From the NCBI GenBank assembly GCA_008729055.1, contig SDUX01000002.1:5669874-5733873 (forward strand): a DNA stretch of 64,000 bases, read 5' to 3'. A program made the translations under genes and the position numbers. The DNA comes from Pyropia haitanensis (taxonomy: Eukaryota > Rhodophyta > Bangiophyceae > Bangiales > Bangiaceae). The notes under the pieces are model-generated. The model saw only the letters and a program-made list of their open reading frames with translations. It did not search any database and was not told where the DNA came from. Below are positions 42,034-50,994 of the stretch, piece after piece. Position 1 is the stretch's first letter; each line of letters starts with the position of its first letter.

Positions 42034-43735
42034 CTACCTCCCGCCCCCCCCCCCCCACCTCCCCCCCCCCCCACCGGCGGCCGACGCCCGGCACCAGCCC
42101 GCGGCGGAGCAGCGCCCGCCGCTTCTCCACAAACCGCCCGTGCAACGCGGCGGGGCACACGTCGGGGATCCACGCGCCCGCCACGCCCACCGCCGCGAGG
42201 ACGTCCATGTAGGCCGACGCGGCGTTGGGGTCCCCGTCGACGCCCCACCACGCGAGGCGGGGTGCGCCGCCGGGGCCGCCGCCGAGGTCCTCGCCACCAC
42301 CACCACCGCCTCCCTTGGCAAGGTCGTCGCCCCCACCCCCCACCGCGCCGCCGTTCCCCACGCCCGCATCGCGCGCGGTGGCAGAGGTAGCAAACGTGGT
42401 GTCGGGGGCGGTCGCCGCCGCCTCCCCCCCCCCCGACCGACCCACACTCGACACGGACGCGTCTGACGAGCAGGTGCTGCCGAGGTCACACGCCACCCGC
42501 CGCCGCGACTTGGACACGTACGCCGCGCTCGCGTGGCGCACAACGACCGTCGCGGGGGCCACGGCGGGCGCCACGCCGGCGAGCGCCTCGAGGCTGCTCA
42601 CGCTCCGCACGGCGCCCGCGGCGGGAGCCCCCGCCACCCCACCGCCACCTCCCCCCGGCACCGCAGCCGCCACCGCCGCCGCCGCTGCCGCCGACGCCGT
42701 CGCGGTCGTCCCGCCCGTGACGTCCACGCCCGCCGCCACCTCTTCTGCCGTCGGCGGCGGCAGCAGGAAGCCCGACGGCCGCAGCCGGTTGACGACGCCG
42801 CCCAGTGCGTCGCGCCACGCGTGCGGCGGCGGCCGCAGCGCAGCGACGAGGCGGCTGCGCGTCAGGCCGAGTGCCGCCGCGAGGCCGGCCCCGGGGTCGC
42901 ACACGACCTCGCCGGGGAAGGGGGCGACGGCTTCCCAGGCGGCGAGCCATCGCGCGGCCGCCGCGGGGGGGGCGGGCGTCACAAAGACGAGGCGCGCACG
43001 GGCGGCGTCGAGGGTGGGGCGTAGCCGCGCGTAGACGAGTGGTCGGGACTCCGTCGAGTATGACCTGGGAGGGATGGACGGGTGGGGAGAGGCGAGAAGA
43101 AGACCACAGAGGACACAGCGCACGGTACACCCACAACAGTTAGACGGCTGCTCGCCATCCGGCAACAACTCCACTCCACACCCGTCATCCACTCATCCCA
43201 CCGGCCTCCAACGTATCAACGCCGATGCCTTCGCTCGTCCACAACCCTCCACACAGGTAAAATCACCAAACAGAACCAGCCGCCCCACGCCCACCGCCGC
43301 ACGCACCCCCCCCTCCTCCACCACGCTACGCCCAAAACGTACGTTGCACTCCGGTTCAAGAACACCAGGATGGTGTGCCCGCCCTCGGCAGCAGCGGCCG
43401 CATCATCGCCTCCCCCCCCCCCCCCAGCCCCCGCCCCCGCCGGCGTGGCGGGCGTGGCCGGAAGAGGCTGCCGACGCGCACCGCCTCGCCCGCCGGCGAC
43501 GCGACGCGCACCTCGGCCAGCGCCGCCCAGTCGACCGCGTCGTTGAGGCGTGCGGCGGCGGCAGCGGGTGTGGCGACGGGGGACGGGGGGTGGGTACCCC
43601 AGGGGGGGGCGAGGGGGGAGGGGGGGGTCTTGGCAGTGGTCGTCGTCGTCGTCGTGGCCGTGGAGGTGGAGGACAGAAGGGGGGGGGGGGGAGGGGGGAA
43701 CCCCCGCCGGGGAGGGGCGGCGGTGCCATCGGCAT
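42034..43735 (-). CDS. PRXL2-like thioredoxin-fold protein without redox cysteines
   Basis: Exon 1 runs from the ATG at 43735 (MPMAPPPLPGG) to 43343, exon 2 from 43064 onward. Intron donor is GTACGT and acceptor CCCAG; the join gives VFLNRSAT|SYSTESRPL. Exon 1 crosses two G/C runs (43679-43691 and 43412-43425) where one base each is missing; across them it reads LNDAVDWAALAEVRVASPAG, then VRVGSLF, then HTILVFLN. Exon 2 continues VYARLRPTLDAARARLVFVT, PFPGEVVCDPGAGLAAALGL and HAWRDALGG, the AhpC/TSA_2 (PRXL2/FAM213) arrangement, in which a reductase-like CxxC follows the VLVFL strand. Here that motif reads TSYS, so both cysteines are absent. A Gly-rich spacer leads to a second block (WWGVDGDPNAASAYMDVLAA). 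The 3' end is uncertain: two more runs near 42040-42072, each corrected by one base, lead to a stop at 42034-42036. Confidence 0.6.
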
Positions 43736-46060
43736 CGTGAGGGGGGGAGGGAAGGGAGAATGGGAGATGGACTGGGAGAAACGGGGAGGGTTGGGGCGAC
43801 GATGACGGAGGGCGGGGTGAGGGGGGGGGGGGAGGGTGTGAGCAAAAGGGAAGACGGGGGTGGAGAGGAAGCGGACAGGCGGGCGGCCGGGTCGGCAGGG
43901 GAGAGGACGGTCGGGTGGGTGGGGGGGCGGGTGGGTGAGCGGACGCGCGGAGGGCGGGAGGCGTGACGACGATACGGCAGGGGCGGGCCGCGCGGCCGGT
44001 GACGCTACGGGAGGGGGGTGCCCCACCGCCTCGTCCGCCGCACAACGACCGGCAGTTGATAGGCGGCACGGCACGTCCGACGGGGGGGAAAAGGAAGAAC
44101 ACCCGCGGCGCAGCCGACCAATCCCCGTCTGGACAAATGGCCGCGTGGCGGGTCGGCGTGGGGGTGAGGAGGGGAGAAGAGGGGGCGGGGGGAAGGGTCA
44201 GAGGCGGGCGGAGCAAGGCCACGACGCGCGCGGGCAGGTGTGAAGGTGGGGGGGGGGGGGGGCGGCGATGGGCGAGCGGCCACGCGGCGGAGACGGCCAC
44301 GACGCGGGCGAGCCGGCAAGGGAAGGGGGGGCGCGCGAGGCGGAGACGGGCGACGCGTCCGCGACGGCAGCCGGTGGATGATGTGATGGGGGCGGGCGGG
44401 TGTATGCCGACGCTCGGTGTGAGCGGCCGCGCCGACGGAAACCGCCGCCCACCGCCGCGGTTGGTGCACAGCGGCGACGGCGGGTGCGCGGGGACGGGGG
44501 GGGGAGGGCACGTGCGGAGAGAGGGAAGGAGAAGGGGGGGGGCCCGGGGGTGTGTCGCCGCCGCCACGGCCGGCTGGCCACCACCCGCCCCAGCAGGGAC
44601 GGCCGGTCGGCCGGCGCGCGTCAAAGGCGGCGCCCCTCCCCTCCCCGCGTGAGGCGGTGGCCCCCGCCAACGGCCAAGCCGCGATGGCCGGGCGGGCGGC
44701 GCGGGCGTGTGTGGGGCGGCAGCCGCGTGCGCAGAGGGGCACGGCGCGGCCGCGGGGAGCGGTGTGCCACCGGCGGCGTCTCTGGGGCAAATGTGACGGG
44801 GTAGGGGGAGGAGGGGGGGGGGGTGGGGACGGGGAGCCGCCGGCCGCTGCCGTCCCCCGCCAATGCAAACACACCGCCTGCGAGCGGCTGTGGGGAACGC
44901 GGGGGGGGGGGGGGGGCACGGCGGCGCGCACGCGCCGCGGCAGCGTCCCGCCACCCCCCCCCACCACGCGGCAGCGGCAAGCACGCACCGGCGGCCGCCG
45001 CCGCGCGTGCGCCGTCGTCGGCTCGGCGGCCGCACCGCGTGCGCCGCCGGCAGGGGCGCCCCCGCGCGCACGGCACCACGCTACGCCACCCCTGGCGGCG
45101 GTCGCCGCGGTTGCCTGGCCGCCGCCCTCCTCGCCGCACCGACCGCCGCCGCTGCGCCAACCTCCCTCCCCCCGCCGCCTCGGCGACGCGCCCCCCCCCA
45201 CCCCCCACCGCCGCCGCCCCCGTGCTGCGTGTCGTCCAACCAGAACCAGCGGCGGCGCCACGCGGCCCAGCGGTCGTGCGCGCTGCGCCCCCCGCGCGGG
45301 CGCTGCTCCACCACAAGCCACCGCGCCCCACAGCGGGGGCGGTGGGAGGGGGGGAGCGGGGCGCACATCCCGCGGGTCGTGGGAGGTGGTGCCACCCGAG
45401 CAACCTCGCAGAGGGAGGAGGAAGAGGGGGCGCGCGAGCGCAGGGGCGGCGGTGCGGCCAGCGGACGCTCGGACTGTCGTGGCGCACGGGGGAGAGGGTC
45501 GGCGGTCGCGGTGGCCGAGGGTGGGGGGTGTGGAGCGGTGCTGTGCGGCCGCCCAACGGGCTAGCTGTCGGCGGCGTGGCGCACGGGTGGGGGCGCAGAG
45601 GGGCACCCGTCTGTTGTTGCCGCGGCGCGTGCGCCTGGCGCGAGGGGCGGGATGGATGATTGGACAGGCGTGATCAGAGGGAGTTGGGCTGGCACGCGGA
45701 AGGAGGTGTCCCCACGCCTCGGCCCAGCGGTGGCAGCCGTCTGGTTGATGGTGAGACGCGACAGCGACGCGCCGCGCAGGCGGAGGCGTTCCGCTCCTCC
45801 CTGCCTCTCTCGAGGTGGGTGGGGTCGGGGGGAGGGGAGTTGTCATCATTGTGCTGCAGGGGTCGGGCGGTGGGGGGGGGGCCCGACGGGACACGCGCGG
45901 ACCACCAAGCCAGCCGGCGCGGCCCGGTGCTCACGCTTTTTGACGATGGCCGCCCAGGTGGCACCGGCAACGCGCCGCCGCGAGTCTCCCCGCGCGCACG
46001 GCGACCCCACAACTTCGCGCCGCTGTCGGAGGCCGAGCTGCTCGGGTGAGGGGGAAGACA
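43736..46060. other. GC-rich gene-poor region
   Basis: About 2.3 kb of G- and C-run-rich DNA upstream of the PRXL2-like gene. All frames are long for lack of A/T and none shows a motif. The first few hundred bases are probably promoter and leader for the minus-strand gene. Confidence 0.5.
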
Positions 46061-46098
46061 GACATCGTCACTATGGACTCAAATCGCTACACAAGGGC

Positions 46099-46121
46099 TA
46101 CACAGGCTACACACATACACA
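46099..46121 (+). repeat. direct repeat copy A (23 bases), next to a perfect hairpin
   Basis: A 23-base sequence identical to 47829-47851. It is followed within two bases by a perfect 11-bp inverted repeat (46123-46133 with 46140-46150, CCCCCCAGGAA/TTCCTGGGGGG, 6-base loop), and then by TCATCGCAATCTCGG, which resembles the CTATCGCAATCGGGG downstream of copy B. Confidence 0.7.
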
Positions 46122-46150
46122 ACCCCCCAGGAATCATGTTTCCTGGGGGG

Positions 46151-47828
46151 GGTCCAAAAGTCATCGCAATCTCGGCTTGACGCCCCGAAGGCGACCGAGC
46201 TTTCGTGAAGAGCCCGGCTGCAACAGCTCCGGCGGTCAGAAGTGCCTCGCGCCGGAACTGCCGAATCGGCCTCCGATTGGCTGGATCGCCCAAAGAAGTC
46301 AACTGTCCCCGTTGGAGCGCAGCTCAGTCACGGATCCGCGAGACCGGACTGCCTTACAGCTCGGCTGTGGTCCCTCTGAGCATCCTGAGCCTCAAGGGTC
46401 CTGTGCGGGGGGGCAACCTGAGCATCGCTGTGTCGACTCGCGAACGGCACGTCGCCACGTGGTGAGGAAACGACTGGTCGACCTCGGAAGCTCCCCCGCA
46501 CTTCGACGATCACGCGGCGGCGCGTCACGCGCCGAGAGGTTGCCCAAAGACAATCTCGCTGGGGACAAATTACTAGAAGCGTTGCAGCGTGACCCCGCTT
46601 CATTGCACACTTATTCGCTGCCCAAGTAAGGGTTGGGGGGAAACTTCGTGCTCATCAACCAATAGGCAGGTCGCATACATATCCACTTTGTACACGCGTT
46701 CGACACTCTGTCCTGTGTGTCGGAGTTGACGACTAAAGTATTCTTTTGGAAGGTCCGATCCCGACCGCTGAGAATCGAGACGCCGCGAGACCCAAAGCTT
46801 CGGCCGCGGACCAAGCTGTGGACTCGTTTCCGGCCACCTCTCGCCGTCTCGCGCTGAGTTGGCGCGCTCTCTCACCCAGACGCACTACACCCAGCACGAC
46901 CCTCTCCTCTCTCCCCGCGAGGTGCCCGACCGTCTACCAATGGATCAAGGCACTTCTTCGTCCGACGGCACGGCTGTAGGTGCGCGCGTTCACCGTTGTC
47001 CATCCGTGCGCTAACGTCATGAGAGATTTGCAGGGCGAGCGCGGCTCCTTGGTGACTCGCCGAACGCTCGGCAGCTGGAGGGAGATCGTTCTTGTTCTGC
47101 GCGTGAGTGTTTGGCATGGAGGTGTCTAACTTTGCCCTTCTGCCGCGTCCATCGCTGCATGGTCGGTTCTTGGTTTGCATGTATTGTACGTGGATCTGTT
47201 GTGCGTGGATCGGGATCAAGAAGACAAGGCATGAACAACGACACTGGTGTAGCTGCGCGGTGCGGAGTTGGCTGAGGCAGCAGGGGGCAAGAAGTCGGAG
47301 GACTTGGAGAGGGGGAGCGGCGTTGAGGATGGCAGGGGGCATTGAGGAAGGTGGAGAGAGTTGAAGATGGGGGTCGCGTTGATATGGGTGGGGGGCGTGG
47401 GTGAGTGTAGGGTGGGGGCGACGCACCGGACTTGTGGGCGGGGGGTGGAGATGCTAGCGGAGTGCGAGAGGAGAGCTCGCCGCCCCCCTCCTCACCACCT
47501 GCAGGCAGGTCGCCGCTACGGTTGGGAGGTGAGGGGAGGGAGGGCGGGGGCGGGCACTCCCGCTGCATGAAGTAGCTGGTACAAAGAGAAATAAAGCGTG
47601 CACATGGTACCATGAAGAAGTGCACGTGGCACAGGAAGGAGCAACGTGGCGGCCAGTGGGCCACCAGAGCACCCTGGTTTGATACCCTTGAACGGGACTG
47701 TCAGCCTTCTACATGCACTGTGGTTGGTCCATGAGTCGTCGATCGACACTCTCTGATTGGGTGGCGTTGCAACACGGTCCGTGGCATACCTCATTTCGAT
47801 GAGACGAGTCGGGGTCATCACAACGGGA
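46151..47828. other. moderate-GC segment between the two direct repeats, no gene recognised
   Basis: About 1.7 kb that is less GC-rich and of higher complexity than the surroundings. Frames such as the plus-strand one ending ...LEALQRDPASLHTYSLPK at about 46629 look less repetitive than the background but match no family I know. Could be a degenerate mobile element bounded by the repeats. Confidence 0.35.
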
Positions 47829-47851
47829 TACACAGGCTACACACATACACA
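47829..47851 (+). repeat. direct repeat copy B (23 bases), next to a short hairpin
   Basis: Identical to 46099-46121 in the same orientation, extended by further CACA units. A GC hairpin follows (47894-47899 with 47904-47909, GGCCCG/CGGGCC, 4-base loop), then ATCACAAAGCTATCGCAATC. Confidence 0.7.
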
Positions 47852-48364
47852 CATACACACATCCTACACAACCCTTCGAAACTGACCCCGTGAGGCCCGA
47901 CTTCGGGCCCCGCCCAACTCATCACAAAGCTATCGCAATCGGGGTGTGTATCAAATTTTGTCGATAGTGACGATCAATGCCGCCACTGTTTGCGACAGAG
48001 GGCGGCGGGCCACGTCTGTAGGGGACCACGGCAGCGGCGTGCGAGGACCTCCTTGTGTTGGCGCCGCAGTGGGTAGCGGGGGGGAGGGTCTGCCGGTGGG
48101 GCAGGCAATAGACCATGCTGCCGTTTCCGTCCTTGTGTTGCTCTCCGCGCCCCTCTTCGCCACGGCCACGCGGCGAACCCCCACCACGCCCCCCCCCACT
48201 CGAGCGGCCTCGCCGTGCTGAGCGGCTGTGCCAACGCCAACCGCGAACGCCAGCTGCAGATCCGGGCTGGCGCGCCCTCGAGGGCGGGGCCGCGCCCGGG
48301 GAGCCAAAAAAAAAGGGGGCATCGCCTTCGGTTGTGGCCCAGAATTGTTCTAGGCAGGGGGGGG
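47852..48364. other. intergenic region at the left flank of the retrotransposon
   Basis: No gene is supported. The segment ends in a G run (about 48357-48364) into which the retrotransposon inserted. Confidence 0.5.
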
Positions 48365-48937
48365 TGTGAATCCCTTCCTGATGCTGCTGTCGTCAATTTC
48401 GTGCGGCCACGCGCGGCCTCGCTGTCTAACACGGTGGCGTCATCCCCGCTGTGTACCCTGTCACCACGCGACACTTCTAGACGGATCTGGATGTCGCTGG
48501 TGCTGCTGACACGATTGTCGTGCAATCGATTTGACGCCGACATGTCATTGCTGTAAGCTGATGAAACGCGATGGAACTGTCCATACCATGCCATCAACTG
48601 ATGTCATCCTCGATGGCACACAATGGCCGCGCTGGCGATTACCGCTGAATCCTCGCGCCGCGCTGTCTGATTGATTTGCTTGTGTGCTTTGCTTTCCCTG
48701 GGGGGTGTGGAGTGCCTGGTCGCGCCTGTGGCGAGCTGCTCCGCGCCTATATAAGCGCTCCCTCGCATCGAGTAGCGAGGGGGGAGCGCAGAGAGACAAG
48801 ACGAAGTGGGATCATTGCATAGACTCGTGCTTGGGTGTGCTCGGACGACGGCTACCCTCTGCTCGATTGCCCGGTCGGTTCGAAGGCCGTTGACCCCGCT
48901 ACGTTATTCTACATACTAGTTTGGTGATCCTACCACA
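48365..48937 (+). repeat. 5' LTR
   Basis: Begins TGTGAATCCC and ends GATCCTACCACA. Holds a TATATAAG box and is the promoter for the element's RNA. It matches the 3' LTR at a constant offset of 5849 bases with no difference that I can see. Confidence 0.93.
48748..48755 (+). promoter_or_regulatory. TATA box in 5' LTR
   Basis: TATATAAG within CGCCTATATAAGCGCTCC, about 190 bases before the LTR end, so the U3/R boundary is expected some 25-35 bases downstream, near 48780. Confidence 0.75.
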
Positions 48938-49461
48938 TTCGCGAATCAACAGGATACCTGTGCTCGTGAGCAAGACGCGCTCCGGAAGGTGGCGGTGCGC
49001 GTGAGCAAGGCGCGTGCTGGTCGCTGACGGCGCGCGACGACCAAGACAAGGCGCGCGGCGCAGCTGTGTGCGCGCGGAGTACGTGTGCGGAAGGGGCGCG
49101 CGGCTGTCACAGTCTTGCCGCGCGTGTGCACGGCGCAGTACAAGGGCAAGGGCACTTGAACCAACGAGGGGACAGAGCGTGCGCGCACCTGGTGACTGGG
49201 GCGACGACCTTCGGGTCGGAGCCTGTCTAGGATCCGTGGTGCTCGTACGTGTTGACGTTCTACAAGGTCTACGGCCGACCCCCTCCGGGTAACACCGGTG
49301 CGCCGACAGGCTTGGGGAAGGACGCCCGCAACTCGAACGGGGTGTGTCTGCTCGTGTGCTGCGTTGTCGTGTACGCTCGGATGCCTGTGACGTCGTGTGT
49401 GTCTGCTGCCCACGTGCTTTGACGTTCCTTCTGTGCTGCGGGTGCTTGTTGACGTGCAACG
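48938..49461 (+). other. retrotransposon untranslated leader
   Basis: 524 bases between the LTR end and the gag start. The usual tRNA-3'-end primer site (TGG directly after the LTR) is not present; the sequence begins TTCGCGAATCAACAGGATAC. Priming from an internal tRNA site (half-tRNA, as in Drosophila copia) is possible. The segment should also include the packaging signal. Confidence 0.6.
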
Positions 49462-50994
49462 ATGGCGAACGTTTCAACGACATCCCAGGCGGCGCTGCCC
49501 ACCTTTCTGGCTGCCGTGGACACCAGCTTGCTGAACGAGGAGCAGAAGGGCGTAATCGCGTCCGTCCGCATGCTGGAGGCCGAGCTGGCGACCACTCCCA
49601 TGTCAGGAGAGCAGGTCAAGGCTGCTGTTGCTGAGCTACTCCCACCTGCCGTCCTCTTTGGTCCGAGCATGGTGGCGTTGCCGTACCTTCACCGGGACCT
49701 GCGCAACTGGCTGAACGCGCACGGCGCGAACCTGGAGCAGCACTCCTCCCACCGCATCAAGATGACGCTGGCGACGGCGCTGTACCCGGAAGCCGAGGAG
49801 CGGACTATCGCCACGGAGCTGGCCTCGGAGGTGGAAGCCGCTGGTCGTCGCTCTCGTGCACCGGGACCTCAGCAACAGAGCGCATTGACTACTGGTAGCA
49901 GCGCTGCGGCACCAAGCGTTGGGGTGGACCGCGCTGCCCACAACGTTGCCATGCGCTTTCGAGACCAAGCGGCAAAGTTCAGTGGCAACCTGGGGGAGAG
50001 CTGGAGTGAGTTTGTGGCCGAGTATCAGCAGGTCGCGCGAGACTACGAACTGACTGCGACACAGAAGCTGCAGTACCTGCACAACCTGCTTCGCGGTGAT
50101 GCCAAGCGCTTCTTCCTTGACCGCGTGCACGGGACCGCGGCTACGTTTGCCCAGGCCGTGGACATGGTCAGCGCCGAGTACAACTCCATCGTCCGTCAAG
50201 ACCGAGTCAAGAACTATCTGAGCAGCTTGCGGCTCAGCTCCTTCGTCAAGGACGGGACCGACACTACCGCGGCGCTGGAAAAGACGTACAAGACTATCAG
50301 CAAGCTGGCGCCGCAAGTGCCCCGCTCGCATCACGGCGAGTCGTATAAGGTCGAGTTCCTGCGGAATGCGGTCGTCGGCAACTCGTGGGCTACCGAGCCT
50401 CTGAGCCGCATCGCGACGCACAGTCTGACTTTCCAACAGCTGTACGGCGAGCTGGAGGCTGCACTTCATCTACATAACGAGGCTCGCTTGGCGGTCATGC
50501 GCGATGACATCACACACGGAGCTGCAACTCCCGACGACAAGGTACCAGGCATCCTCTTTGCTGGCCAGGGTCGCTATATGCGCCGGAACAAGGACATTGG
50601 CAAGCGACACGCAGCCAAGGGAGGAAGTGGTGCGCAGCGGTTTGACCCGTTGTCTCTGATGGGGTGCTTCAACTGTGACGATCGCTCGCACTCCCTTGGC
50701 GACTGCCCTCATCCTGTCAATGCTATCAAGGCTGCCAAGCGCAAGTTGGAGTACTACGCCAAGAAGCGTGCGGCGCAACCTGTGGCCAGCGCCATTCTAT
50801 ACCAGCTTTGCTCGCAGCTCGATGCCGCCGGAGTAACCGGCGATGGCGGCGACGATGTCAAGGCCGATGAGAGCGACGAGTCATGCGGTGGGGCGAAGGA
50901 CGACGTCGACATCTTTGAGGCCTTAGTGGAGGATTCGGAGCAGGCCAACAAGGATGGCGAAGAGACGCAGAGTGACGACCCGGATTTTGTGTAG
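49462..50994 (+). CDS. gag: copia gag polyprotein with CCHC zinc knuckle
   Basis: 510 aa from the ATG at 49462 (MANVSTTSQA) to TAG. The capsid-like central part contains FRDQAAKFSGNLGESWSEFV, YLHNLLRGDAKRFFLDRV and a long helical block, the layout of Ty1/copia gag (UBN2-type). Near residue 410 is a nucleocapsid knuckle CFNCDDRSHSLGDC with exact CX2CX4HX4C spacing, for RNA binding. The C-terminus is strongly acidic (DDVKADESDESCGG to SDDPDFV). Gag assembles the virus-like particle that houses reverse transcription. It ends in a different frame from pol, so pol is not simply read through. Confidence 0.9.
   Translation: MANVSTTSQAALPTFLAAVDTSLLNEEQKGVIASVRMLEAELATTPMSGEQVKAAVAELLPPAVLFGPSMVALPYLHRDLRNWLNAHGANLEQHSSHRIKMTLATALYPEAEERTIATELASEVEAAGRRSRAPGPQQQSALTTGSSAAAPSVGVDRAAHNVAMRFRDQAAKFSGNLGESWSEFVAEYQQVARDYELTATQKLQYLHNLLRGDAKRFFLDRVHGTAATFAQAVDMVSAEYNSIVRQDRVKNYLSSLRLSSFVKDGTDTTAALEKTYKTISKLAPQVPRSHHGESYKVEFLRNAVVGNSWATEPLSRIATHSLTFQQLYGELEAALHLHNEARLAVMRDDITHGAATPDDKVPGILFAGQGRYMRRNKDIGKRHAAKGGSGAQRFDPLSLMGCFNCDDRSHSLGDCPHPVNAIKAAKRKLEYYAKKRAAQPVASAILYQLCSQLDAAGVTGDGGDDVKADESDESCGGAKDDVDIFEALVEDSEQANKDGEETQSDDPDFV

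Noticed and set aside
44005..45894. 629-codon minus-strand frame
   Set aside because: Pro/Arg/Ala-rich without motif, in a region where both strands are open; no start context or homology.
46087..46302. Minus-strand 71-codon frame between the direct repeats
   Set aside because: It includes the hairpin and the repeat itself, has no recognisable domain, and the opposite strand is equally open.
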